Source of the DNA: Salvator merianae | Taxonomy: Eukaryota; Chordata; Lepidosauria; Squamata; Teiidae | Assembly (NCBI GenBank): GCA_003586115.2 | Contig: QVOM02000029.1 | Span: 26,785,712-26,849,711 of the forward strand | DNA: 64,000 nucleotides | Reading direction: 5' to 3' | Shown here: one piece after another, positions 1 through 9,904 of the stretch | How the letters are laid out: each line of letters begins with the position of its first letter | Position numbering within the stretch: the first letter of the stretch is position 1 | Position numbers and translations under genes: made by a program | Notes under the pieces: model-generated | Told to the model about the DNA's origin: nothing | Database searches by the model: none | The model's input: only the letters and a program-made list of their open reading frames with translations

Positions 1-234
1 CTTACCTTATCTCTTAATAACACTGTCCAAAATCAGAAAAAAGGACTTCATAAAACCAAGTGGTTATCAGTCAGGGCAAACATTCCTCAGCAAACAACCT
101 CCAAATAAGGATCAGCAGTCACAAATTCAAAAAATGAAGATGTGTTATAGGGGGAATGTAAATGATTGCAAAATATGAAGTGAGTTTTAAAAGCCCTTCT
201 GTTGAGCAAGTGGAGTCGTCTTTCTGCAAATTTC
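1..234. other. Unassigned non-coding sequence
   Basis: AT-rich sequence with no gene and no repeat structure that I can recognise. Confidence 0.4.
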
Positions 235-376
235 GGGCCTTTCTGCACTTTCTACCTTAGAATGGGATTATTATAGTCCAGCTGCTCCTGGTACAGCTGT
301 GAAGCACTCCACAGCTATACCAGGAGCAGCTGGACTATAATTATCCCATTCTAAGGTAGAAAGTGCAGAAAGACCC
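235..376. repeat. Near-perfect 142-bp hairpin (minimal foldback MITE, family A)
   Basis: Two arms of about 67 bp (235-301 and 310-376) are reverse complements with only a few mismatches, around an 8-nt centre. The outer ends read gggcctttctgcacttt, the same terminus seen on larger elements near 2774, 16731, 20126, 44169, 50251 and 59442. The piece ctaccttagaatggga next to the terminus also occurs near 17100. It looks like a minimal or internally deleted copy of that family. No clear target duplication was found. Confidence 0.75.
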
Positions 377-1640
377 TGGGAGTGCGAATGGCAGCCAGCA
401 TTCTCCAACCCCTCCAGTCCGAAGCCAACTACTGGGAACGGACTATAGAGCTCAGTGCGAAAAGGCCCTTCATGTGCCTGCTTATTTGTATACCAGAACT
501 GCATCCTTACAGCTAGCCAAAGGGCCAACTGCTTGGGCAGGACAAATGGGAATGGCATGGCATGCAAATGCCATTTGCCCCAATGTGATAGCCGAACACA
601 GCTACAAGGGGAAATACTTCTTACAGCTGCATTGTTTCTATATTGCAAATTCCTCTGGTGGACCAAAACTGGATGACCTCCAATCTCAAAGCCAGTCATT
701 TGTCTCTTCTCCTAGGTGCTTCCCCTGGGAGCAGAGAAGCAAATTATGCTGGTCTATCCATCCCAAAAGTTATTTATCCTGCCTGATGGGAAAGGCCACT
801 CCTGGGGCTGTTGGGTTGGCTTAGGGATTCCTGTTACATCAGAAAGCCATGCGAAGCACAGATTTCGCACATGACCAGTTATGTCATGTTGACTTTTTTG
901 ATTCCAGCATAATCACAGGCTACCTTTTGCAAATTTAGCTTCCATTAATATTCTGCTCTTAATATCTACCTTTCCAATAGCAAAAGAAGCAGACTGAATT
1001 TTCCGTTTTCTTCCCAGATTATGAACAGAAATACAAAATAACAGGAAGTAATAGAATTCTCGTAATTCATATTTTAAAGTTCATTGCTTTAAACACAATT
1101 TAATGTGTCATTGCTTGTAAATGTATCTGTAATGCGCAGGCATGGAGTCTGCACAGCATCACAGCTACAGAATTTCAGCTCATTTCCTGCTTTCTCTTGC
1201 ACTGGAGAATTTCATTATTGATACCAGCAACTGTCCACCATTTTGTGTAAAGCTGGTATTTTCAGCTGCACCTCAATGTAACCCTCATATGAAAGTAAAC
1301 TCCAGCTTGTTCCACAGGAACCAAGCAAGTAAAGAAGAAAACAATCTGCACATGTCATATATACCTTATTTTGTCACACGTTGCTCAATTGCTGGAAACT
1401 AGCCAAAGAAAAGAAAGGGAGGAATATTTCCAAACTCAATGAAAAATGTATTTTTTTCTTGTTTTTCTTTAAAATTTTCTCAGCAGAGTTAGAAACTGTA
1501 TTCTCTTACATGTTGAATATCCTCTCAGTAATGTGTGGCCCTCATGTTCTCTTTCCATCTTTGTTCCTCCTTCTCTAGGCTCGAATGACCATTTCTGAGT
1601 TGCCTCAGATTACATTTAGTGGGTCATGCCCCATCATGCA
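377..1640. other. Unassigned non-coding sequence
   Basis: No recognised gene. The open frames here (for example 363-824 plus and 1142-1402 plus) have no domain, no splice context and ordinary composition. The first begins inside the 235-376 hairpin. I treat them as chance ORFs. Confidence 0.45.
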
Positions 1641-1841
1641 TAGACTGTGATCAGAGGCACTTCAGAGAGACAGTGTTTGGCCCTCATGTCCCCAACCTTC
1701 TCTAATCCACTTTTTCTGGCATAGAATGTTCATGAAAGGGTGAGAGGCAGACTAGTGTGTGAACAATCCCACCTCAGAACCTTCAATAAGACTCCTCAGA
1801 GATGCCTTTTTTTTTTTTGCTGTGTCTGATCACAGCCTTAG
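1641..1841 (-). repeat. Short TIR element, family E, minus orientation
   Basis: Starts near tagactgtgatcagag and ends gtgtctgatcacagccttag. Its reverse complement matches the copy at 46220-46445, including the shared inner block gtggattagaga and the actgtctct motif. It lies head-to-head with a second copy immediately downstream. No coding capacity. Confidence 0.6.
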
Positions 1842-1853
1842 TAGCTCAGACTC

Positions 1854-2045
1854 TGAGGCTGCGTTCACATGCAGTAAGGCAAACCTTCTCAGCAGCGTTA
1901 GAGACAGCTTAGAAATGGTTCACAGGTGGGATTGTTCACATGCCAGCCTGCCCCTCCCCCATGAATATCCTAGGCCAGAATAGGTGGATTAGAGGTGGGG
2001 CGAGAATGTGAGCATCACATGCAACTGTGTCTAAGGCCCTATCAC
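1854..2045 (+). repeat. Short TIR element, family E, plus orientation
   Basis: Begins gaggctgcgttcacatgcag and contains cctgcccctcccccatgaat and ggtggattagaggtgggg, matching the 46220-46445 copy in order. The right end (tgtgtctaaggccctatcac) is diverged. Together with the preceding copy it makes an inverted pair about 400 bp long. Confidence 0.5.
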
Positions 2046-2429
2046 ATATAGCATTATTCTATAAGGCACCCAAAATAGTACTGTATCCCAGTCCTTCTAT
2101 GGAGCTCTATAAAGAGATCTACAACCAGACCAGTGCTCCTTTTCCAGACTACAGAGGGCAAAAAAACAGCATGCCTCCATAGGCCAGAATATTCTAGGAG
2201 ACTCTTTTGAGAAGCAGTCAAGGCAATGCTACCAGATATGGTACCAGAAGTGGCACACTGCCAAAAAGGGTCCTCCTGGAAACTGTAAAGGCCAGGAACT
2301 TTCATTCCCAACCACCTTGCAGTCACCATGCTGCCTCCAAGGGCAACACTCCAAGTGCAGACAGCACTTGGAGTAGGCTACTGGTAGCCTACTCCATCAT
2401 GGCCTGTGTTAACTAAACCAAGTTATTTA
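2046..2429. other. Unassigned non-coding sequence
   Basis: No gene or clear repeat. It contains a small inverted motif, agtgcagacagcact, near 2350, and the pair gtaggctactggtagcctac near 2375. Confidence 0.35.
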
Positions 2430-2535
2430 TTCATTTATTTATATCCCATCCTTCACCAAAAGATCCCAGGGCAGGTCACAACAACAAAAAGACAAAATAT
2501 ATAAAGTATTAAAACATATTTAAAATATAACCTTC
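2430..2535 (-). mobile_element. L2-like LINE 3' tail, minus strand
   Basis: On the minus strand this reads as the common LINE 3' end: a 'cctgccctgggatcttttgg'-type stretch followed by 'gggatataaa' and an (AAAT)n tail, seen here as ttatttattcatttatttat. Only the last roughly 100 bp are present. Confidence 0.5.
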
Positions 2536-2773
2536 CCTGGTGGGTTGGAATAGCCCACCTAGTCCAGAAAGGACCTAAAACACTATTGAGATGAGGTTTT
2601 GTTTGTTTGTTTTTGTTACAGGTGAATGAAGCATTAGTCCTCTTTCCCTTTCACCCTAACATATATTTCAATTACAAGCCAACTAATGTGGGTATGGTCC
2701 ACTACATTTAATGAACACATGTAAGATTCAGCAGTAATCAGTACAGTGCAGTAAAATTTGAAAGAAACTCTAT

Positions 2774-3117
2774 GGGCCTTTTCACACTTACCACCTTGGA
2801 ATGTTAGAATTCAAACATTCCAAGGTGAAGCAGTCCCTGTGGTACAGGGCCCATCCTCACTGTGAGGGCTGGAACAGTCCAGAAATGGGCTTCCAGCATT
2901 TGCCGCGTGAATGCTAGCCACCCAGCCATGGCAGTGGCTGTAGAAATATCTGACCGCTGCCATGGTAACCTGGGATATGGCCTGCAACATTCACACCCAG
3001 ATGAAGATGCAAACGCTGTGTACCAGGACCATCTGCAGACACTCCTGATTGCTAGAACCTCCACTAAATGTAGACACACTGTGCTATTGAGCATGCATTT
3101 GAGTGTGTTCGCAAGAG
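2774..3117 (-). repeat. MITE-like element, family A
   Basis: Starts with the shared terminus gggccttttcacacttacc, followed by a subterminal hairpin (ccttggaatgtt ... aacattccaagg). The interior (tccagaaatgggcttccagc, ccatggcagtggc, acacccagatgaagatgcaaa) is the reverse complement of the 16731-17151 and 20126-20583 copies. The right end near 3117 (tgtgttcgcaagagg) is degraded. Confidence 0.6.
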
Positions 3118-3211
3118 GAGGAAGGCTGCTGTCCTGAGACCAGGAATTGGAAAAGAATTCGGAAGAAGAATACTTGGCTCTGCCTGAGCATATAGCGGTG
3201 ACCTAGAGGAG

Positions 3212-3325
3212 GAAAAACTAGGTCAGAAAAACAAGGTCAGAAAAACAAGGTCAGAAAAACAAGGTCAAAAAAACAAGGTCAAAAAAACAAGGTCAGAAAA
3301 GCAAGGTCAGGAAAACTAGGTCAGA
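3212..3325 (+). promoter_or_regulatory. 14-bp tandem array with eight AGGTCA half-sites
   Basis: Eight AGGTCA hexamers start at 3220, 3234, 3248, 3262, 3276, 3290, 3304 and 3318, exactly 14 bp apart, mostly within the unit aaaaacaaggtcag. An inverted TGACCT lies at 3199-3204. AGGTCA is the canonical nuclear-receptor half-site, and caAGGTCA resembles the extended monomer site used by NR5A and ERR receptors (established knowledge). A role in driving the CR1 element is inference, based only on its position about 390-500 bp upstream of ORF1. Confidence 0.45.
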
Positions 3326-3388
3326 GAGCAGGGAAACGCCCTGCAGACAACCCCTGCCAATTAGCATATTTGGCCACTCCCTTCAGCT

Positions 3389-3395
3389 GATAAAA
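3389..3395 (+). promoter_or_regulatory. Possible TATA-like element upstream of CR1 copy 1
   Basis: gataaaa is followed by a short GC-rich stretch (cagcggaccgcgcgcgac). It lies between the AGGTCA array and the start of similarity to copy 2. Weak evidence; many LINE promoters are TATA-less. Confidence 0.2.
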
Positions 3396-3713
3396 ACAGC
3401 GGACCGCGCGCGACATATATCCTATCATAATCCTATCATAAAATACTAATTTAGATCTTTTTTCTTTTTTTGTCCAAACGTATCAAGTAAGAGAACTTAA
3501 ATTGTAAGGAAAAGTAAAAATAAGCTAAAACAACTGAATAATTTAAATAAGTAGCCACCTTTTGTTTAATTTAGTAGAGTAAAATAAGTATCCTAAAGTG
3601 ACAATTTAAGTAATTCAACGAAAAAAGGAAGATTAAATTTTAGTTCAAGAACATTGAAAGTTCTCCGCACTGTTTAATATCTTACAAGAGGACTCCAAAC
3701 AACTGTAGATAAC

Positions 3714-4655
3714 ATGGAGAAAGAGCGAAGCTTTGTAGTTAGCTGCAAGGAGTGTAATATGATGATACTTCTACCAGAGGGGGATCCTGATTACACCTGC
3801 CACAAATGCAAGCGCGTGTCTTTGCTGGAAGAGAAAGTGCAAGAACTTGAGGAGAGAGTGGCTACTTTGAAGCTCATTAGGGAGAAGGAGAGCTTCCTGG
3901 ATACAACGGAAGAGGCACTTCAAACTGATCACGGAGAGGACAACATCAGAGAACCTGTGGAAGCTGAGGATTGGAAGCATGTGACCACAAGAAGCAGGAG
4001 GATAACGAGAGAGTCAGCAACTATACAGCTTGAAAACCGGTACCAGGCTCTCACGGAGAAGAATAATCAGGAAGTTCGGGAAGATTTGGTGTGCAATATG
4101 AAACGTCTTGAACCGAAAAAAAGAAGAGCAGCTGTGAAGAAGAATAGGAGAGTGGTGGTTGTGGGGGATTCCTTATTGAGGGGAACAGAGGCAGCAGTGT
4201 GCAGACCTGACATGACCTCGCGAGAAGTGTGCTGCCTTCCCGGTGCACGAATCAAAGATGTAACCGAGAGACTGCCAAGACTCTTCAGTCCTAACGAGTT
4301 TTACCCGTTCCTACTAATACATGTAGGAACAAATGACACTGCAGGAAGGAACTTTGAAGCTATCTGCAGAGACTTTGAAGACCTGGGCAGGAAAGTGAAG
4401 GAACTGGGAGTGCAAGTTGTCTTCTCTTCTATCCTACCAGTGAATGGCCATGGAACAGGAAGATGGAGAAGGATTCTACAGGTAAACAACTGGCTACGTC
4501 GATGGTGCTACCAGCAAGGATTTGGATTTCTAGACCATGGACTAAACTACTTATATGATGGACTCCTTGCAAGAGATGGGCTCCATCTTACAAAGACAGG
4601 AAAGAACATATTTGGCAGGAGACTGGCTGCGCTCATCAGGAGAGCTTTAAACTAG
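3714..4655 (+). CDS. CR1 ORF1 protein (zinc-binding motif, coiled coil, SGNH-type esterase), copy 1
   Basis: A 313-residue protein, intact. Residues 11-32 hold a C-x2-C ... C-x2-C zinc-binding pattern (CKEC and CHKC). About 36-62 is a charged heptad-rich coiled coil. From about 146 there is an SGNH/GDSL-like esterase domain: GDSLL (nucleophile Ser near 153), HVGTND near 200, and the Asp-His pair in DGLHL near 290. CR1-clade ORF1 proteins of this type bind RNA and support retrotransposition (established knowledge). It differs from copy 2 ORF1 at 11 residues. The start ATG is the first in the frame after a leader with stops. The last sense codons, TTA AAC, form a slippery site before TAG. Confidence 0.9.
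   Translation: MEKERSFVVSCKECNMMILLPEGDPDYTCHKCKRVSLLEEKVQELEERVATLKLIREKESFLDTTEEALQTDHGEDNIREPVEAEDWKHVTTRSRRITRESATIQLENRYQALTEKNNQEVREDLVCNMKRLEPKKRRAAVKKNRRVVVVGDSLLRGTEAAVCRPDMTSREVCCLPGARIKDVTERLPRLFSPNEFYPFLLIHVGTNDTAGRNFEAICRDFEDLGRKVKELGVQVVFSSILPVNGHGTGRWRRILQVNNWLRRWCYQQGFGFLDHGLNYLYDGLLARDGLHLTKTGKNIFGRRLAALIRRALN
4646..4652 (+). promoter_or_regulatory. Putative -1 ribosomal frameshift site TTTAAAC, copy 1
   Basis: In the ORF1 frame the codons read gcT TTA AAC TAG, so X XXY YYZ holds as T TTA AAC, directly before the stop. A -1 slip continues cta ggg cga, which is the ORF2 frame. That frame stays open to the later endonuclease region until the A-run insertion near 4975. No strong stimulatory hairpin is obvious directly downstream; the following 20 nt are purine-rich. 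Confidence 0.55.
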
Positions 4656-7580
4656 GGCGAAAGGGGAAGGGAAGTAAAAGTCCAGAGAAAGATAAGCAGC
4701 TAATAAATACAGATAAGGAACTTGCTACCAGAAATGAAAGGAAAGAACAAAGACAAACAATTTGGAAGGAAACTAAAGGAGTCAAGCTTGAAAGAGACAT
4801 TTGTCGCAAACTAAAATGTTTCTATACCAATGCGCAAAGCATGGGAAACAAACAAGGAGAACTGGAAATCCTAGCACAGGAAAATAAATATGATATCATA
4901 GGCATAACTGAAACTTGGTGGGATAATACGCATGATTGGAACACAGAGCTCGAAGGATACAACTTATTTAAAAAAAAACAGGCTTAATAAAAGGGGAGGA
5001 GGTGTTGCATTGTATGTAAGGAAAATATATACCACCACAGAGATTAATCTTTCAGATAATGGAAGCCCTGTAGAAACCATTTGGGTGAAAATACAAGGAG
5101 AGAGCAACACAAAGGATACTGTTGTAGGAGTTTATTATAGACCCCCTGGACAAACAGAATATATGGATGAACTATTTATATATCAGATGGCCAAGCTCTC
5201 AGGGAAACACGACCTAGTCATTATGGGAGATTTTAACTATCCGGGCATTTGTTGGGAATCTCTCTCTGGCAAAAGTCATGGGTCCAATAAATTCTTATCC
5301 TCTCTGGCAGATAACTTCATTTTCCAAAGGATTGAGGAAAAAACAAGGGGGTCTGCTATCTTGGACCTAATCCTTACCAACAGGAAGGAAATGGTAGAGG
5401 AAGTAAGGGTGACTGGGACCCTGGGTGGCAGTGACCATGCTATCATTGAGTTTTGGATAACAAAAGGAGGAAGATCTGAGAGGACTCGGACTTCAAGGTT
5501 AGATTTCAGAGGAGCAGATTTTGATGGACTCAGAAGGAGGGTAGGAAGGATCCATTAGCTGGATGTCTTAAAGGACAGAAATGTCCTGGAAGGATGGGAA
5601 ATTTTGAGAAAGGAGATTCTAGAGGCACAATCTTTAACAATTCCTAAAAGAAAAATGAATGGCAAGCATCTAAAGAGACCAGGGTGGATGAACCCTGAAC
5701 TTAATCACTTGCTAAAAAGAAAAAAAGAAATGTTTAAAAAATGGAAAGAGGGGGACATATCAAAAGAAGAATATAATGCAATCTGCAGGAACTGCAGGAT
5801 AAGTATCAGAAAGGCTAAAGCTAAAAATGAATTGAGGATTGCAAGAGAGGCCAAAAACAATAAAAAAGGCTTTTGGGGGTATGTCAGAAGCAAAAGAAAA
5901 GTCAAAGAAGCTATAGGACCTTTACAAAATGAGAAGGGTGATTTGGTCAAAAACGATATTCAGAAGGCAGAACTTCTGAACTCCTATTTTGCATCTGTTT
6001 TCTCTCAGAAAGGAAAGGAAACATCAGTTGGCCTTCACTGTGCTGTTGAGGGAATAAGAGAATCAAGGCTCTGTATGGACAAGGAGAAGGTGAGGGAACA
6101 CTTAGCTAACTTAAATGTATTCAAGTCTCCAGGCCCAGATGAATTACATCCTCGGGTGCTGAAGGAATTAGCTGATATAATTGCTGAACCACTCTCCGTG
6201 ATATTTGAGAACTCATGGAGAACAGGAGAAGTCCCAGAAGATTGGAGAAGGGCAAATGTTGTACCTATCTTTAAAAAAGGAAAGAAGGCTGACCCAGGCA
6301 ACTACAGGCCTGTGAGCCTGACTTCAATACCAGGCAAGATATTTGAACAAATCATTAAACAGCATATATGGGAGCACTTGGATGGGAATGCAGTAATTAA
6401 CCAAAGCCAACATGGATTTGTAACAAACAAGTCATGCCAGACTAATCTCATTTCCTTTTATGACATTTCCTTTTATGGATGGATCGATCAAGGAAAGGCT
6501 GTGGACATAGTATATCTTGACTTTAGCAAAGCATTTGACAAGGTGTCTCATACTATACTTATTGAAAAAATGATCAAATATGGGATTGACAGGACAACGG
6601 TTAGGTGGATTCATAACTGGCTTAGTGATCGTACTCAAAGAGTGGTCATAAATGGCTTCACATCCGATTGGAAGACTGTCTCGAGTGGGGTACCGCAAGG
6701 CTCTGTCTTGGGCCCATTGCTGTTCAACATTTTTATAAACGATCTGGATGAAGGTGTCGAGGGGATGCTGATCAAATTTGCAGACGACACAAAGCTAGGA
6801 GGGGTTGCTAACACTAGGGAGGAGAAGGAGAGGATTCAAAAGGATTTGGACAAGCTTGAACAGTGGGCAGAAACTAACAGAATGACATTTAACAGGGAGA
6901 AATGCAAAGTTTTACATCTGGGTAAGAAAAATGACAATATCCAATACAGAATGGGGGGAATCTCGCTGAGCAGCAGCACATGTGAAAAGGATCTGGGTGT
7001 ACTAGTAGATCATAGATTAAACATGAGTCAACAGTGTGATGCAGCTGCAAAAAAGGCAAATACCATCCTGGGCTGTATCAAGAAGAGCATAGAGTCTAGA
7101 TCACGGGAAGTAATTGTCCCACTTTACTCTTCCTTGGTCAGACCTCATCTGGAGTATTGTGTCCAGTTCTGGGCACCCCAGTTTAAAAAAGACATTGACA
7201 AACTGGAACAAATTCAGAGAAGGGCGACCAAAATGGTGAGTGGTCTGCAAACCATGTCCTACGAGGAACGGTTAAAGGACCTAGGAATGTTTAGCCTGCA
7301 GAAGAGAAGACTGAGAGGAGACATGATAGCTGTTTTCAAGTATCTGAAGGGCTGTCACAGTGCAGAAGGATTGGCCCTATTCTCAGTTGCACAAGAAGGA
7401 AGGACTAGAAACAATGGGATGAAACTTCAAGGGAGTAGATACAGGCTAGATATTAGGAAAAACTTCCTGACCGTAAGGGCAATCAGTCACTGGAACAGGT
7501 TGCCACAGGAGGTGGTGGGCTCTCCTTCGCTGGAGGTCTTCAAGGAGAGGCTGGACAGTTATCTGTCTGGGATGCTTTAG
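4652..7580 (+). pseudogene. CR1 ORF2 (APE endonuclease + reverse transcriptase), copy 1, disrupted
   Basis: The order is as in copy 2. An APE-type endonuclease (TNAQS, ITETWWD, YRPPG, MGDFNYP, GSDHAIIEF) is followed by a reverse transcriptase (SPGPDELHP, DFSKAFDK, SSGVPQGS, catalytic FADD). Relative to copy 2 there are two inactivating changes: one extra base in the A-run at about 4971-4979, and TGG to TAG at 5556-5558. Downstream, a 658-codon frame from ATG 5604 is intact and carries the whole RT. Near 6450-6478 a 14-bp motif is directly repeated, replacing the copy 2 sequence and changing DKITGW to DISFYGW in frame. Confidence 0.9.
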
Positions 7581-7640
7581 TGAATCCTGCATTGAGCAGG
7601 GGGTTGGACTCGATGACCCTAGAGGTCCCTTCCAACTCTA

Positions 7641-7671
7641 TGATTCTATGATTCTATGATTCTATGATTCA
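7641..7671 (+). repeat. CR1 3'-terminal microsatellite (attctatg)n
   Basis: About four attctatg units immediately follow ccttccaactctatg. This is the characteristic CR1 3' end, used for priming instead of a poly-A tail (established knowledge). Confidence 0.85.
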
Positions 7672-9904
7672 GAAGCTCACTAGTAACAAGTGTGAACAGG
7701 TCCTATGAGACTGAACAGAATAGTGAAAAGGAATAGATGAGATCTTTCATTGCTTTCTGCTTGTTCAGGAATCCCAGATTAAAGCAGACAAACCCCCAAA
7801 ATCAAAGGGCACATGGACCTTCCTGGGACATAGACCTGTGCTGTGCTAAGGTCCAACATCCTCCACATGGCCTCAGGCATTTCAGAAAGGGATTGGCCCC
7901 AAATCAGTAGATCATGTGCTTTACACACAAAAGGTGTGTGGTTCCTCCTGCACACACCCATGCTGGCTGCTATTGGATACAGTATATGTTGCATCAACAT
8001 AGTGGCACCATCGTATTCTCCCTGGCAACTCTCTCTGGCATTTTGGACTATGGGGGTTTTCTGCTTATTTGTTCCCTTCAGCTCAGAGGAATCTGCAATA
8101 CTTCACTGTAACTAGACTATGTCTAATATTATTAAGCCTGATACTTTATCTTCATATGTTCACGGAAAGCTGCATTGACTATATGTAGTTGCCTTAAAGG
8201 AATGACAGATGTTCTTTCCAATTAGATTATTCTACTAGAGTTGAAAAGATGGTGTCTTCCTATGAAAAACAACCAAAAAAAGAAACAGAGACTGCGCTTC
8301 TTGTGAAGTTTTTTTTAAAAAGTACAATGTAATATGCCATATGCCACCTTTTTAAATTGAGGAGGAAAAAGATCTGCCACATTTCTGTAGGCAGTTGGGT
8401 TATCAGGCTGGGTATAAAAAAGTCACTAGGAGAAAAATATGTGTTTGCTTCTTAGAAGTTGGAGTCAGTGTCCACTCCAGCTGACTGCCCAGTAGGATGC
8501 ATGTATTTGTGCACTCAAATCTACTGCAATGTGTTTGTTTTTAAGGTGGGTTTAGCCCACCTCCCCAAAAGACATATAAAGACTGAGGGTCACAATCCAC
8601 ATGCTGTGTCCAATGCAAGCTGCTGGAGAAAATGCATTTCTGGAGTGACCAAAACCACCCTTTCAGTGGCATGCATTATCCTGCCCCAAGCCCAAAACAA
8701 CTGTGAATTTCATGGAAAACATGTGGACACTGCTCTGAAAATCCACATCCTTACTAATTATTTTACAATGAGTGAAAAGACACTTCAGGAGCATTGGGTG
8801 CACCAAGTGGAGATACTTGATCCTGCCCTGGGGAGGGATGTGGGACATCCACATGTCCTGCACCTCACTTCTCACCATCTTCGAAGCTGCCAACTCAGCA
8901 TCAAAACCACCTTATGTCTACACAGCAGCAGCAAGAGCAACAGCAAGTTTATCAGAGTGGCTTATCCCTCTCTGAAGAAGGTGCTGGGGAGAGTACTGGC
9001 AGGCCCTCCAGCCCCCTTCTCTGAGCACTTTATGGTGGTGGGAACAGCAAATGTTTGAATAATGCACTCCTGGAACATCCTCAGGACACCAACCTTAGAA
9101 TCAAGCCACTTGAAGGGTACATTCAGGTTACCTAGTTCAACCACATGGAATCAATCAAACCATCTCTAACAGATGGCTGTTCATCCTCTGCACAAGGGAA
9201 AATCCACCATCTTTCTAAGACATTTGTCCTGCAGTTCAATTGTGCTTCTTGCAAGGGAACAAGGAGGCAAGGGTCTTCCTTGTTTTGCCTTAAGTCCATT
9301 ATTTCATACGTTGCATCTTATAGTAAAGATCACAACCCTCTTCTTAGTAATAACCCTTTGAATATTTGAAGACAGCCATAACTATTACTACCATTGTCTC
9401 CCCAATAATCATTTCTAATCAAGGCATAGCATACTTAGATCTCCATGTTCCCTCACAGAACTTTGTTTCCAGTCCCCTGATAATTTTTGCTGAGCTCTGC
9501 TGCATCTTTTCCAAGTTATCCAAATCCTTCCTAAAATACGATATCCAGAATTAGACATAGTACTCATGGCTGCATTCTACACAGAGGGGAGCTGTTATTT
9601 CCTAAGCTTTGAAGATGTCTACTGATACAACCAAGAACTGCATTTCCTTTTTCGTCTACCACATTATACTTCTAACCAGCAGTGGCCAGAAGAAGTTATC
9701 ACCACCATGCTGCTCCACAGATCTTTTTTGAAACTTTCACATGGCAGAAAATAGGCTCCTTTTTTGAAGTTCATATCCAGTCGGTAGATGACTAAAATTC
9801 CAAGATCCTTTTCACACTTACTGATCCTGTATCTTCCATCTTATATCTGCATAGTTAATTCTTTTGACTATTGGCAATTGTCTCTATTGAGTTTGATTCT
9901 ATTA
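7672..9904. other. Unassigned non-coding sequence, possibly old repeats
   Basis: No gene recognised. The 199-codon frame at 8459-9058 has no domain or biased composition that I can identify. Near 9400-9650 the phrasing (atatccagaattagacatag, ctgcattctacacag) resembles a widespread old amniote repeat, but I cannot name it. The stretch 7885-7965 has a faint tRNA-like pair of motifs, not enough to call. Confidence 0.35.

Larger units (their letters stand above)
3118..7671 (+). mobile_element. CR1-clade LINE, copy 1 (apparently full length, ORF2 broken)
   Basis: Non-LTR retrotransposon with a 5' region, ORF1 (3714-4655), ORF2 (4652-7580, disrupted) and the diagnostic CR1 3' end with repeated attctatg units. 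From about 3467 to the end it matches copy 2 (33916-38121) with few differences. The sequence before 3467 has no counterpart in copy 2: either it is the authentic 5' UTR and promoter retained only here, or it is flanking DNA. The left boundary is therefore uncertain. Two lesions, a one-base insertion in an A-run near 4971-4979 and a TAG at 5556, make this copy unable to encode a complete ORF2. Confidence 0.9.

Noticed and set aside
3212..3325. CRISPR-like array of short repeats
   Set aside because: Repeat unit and spacing are one continuous 14-bp tandem with no unique spacers, in a vertebrate context.
8459..9058. 199-codon ORF
   Set aside because: No recognisable domain, no splice-site or promoter context, and long single frames occur by chance in this much sequence.
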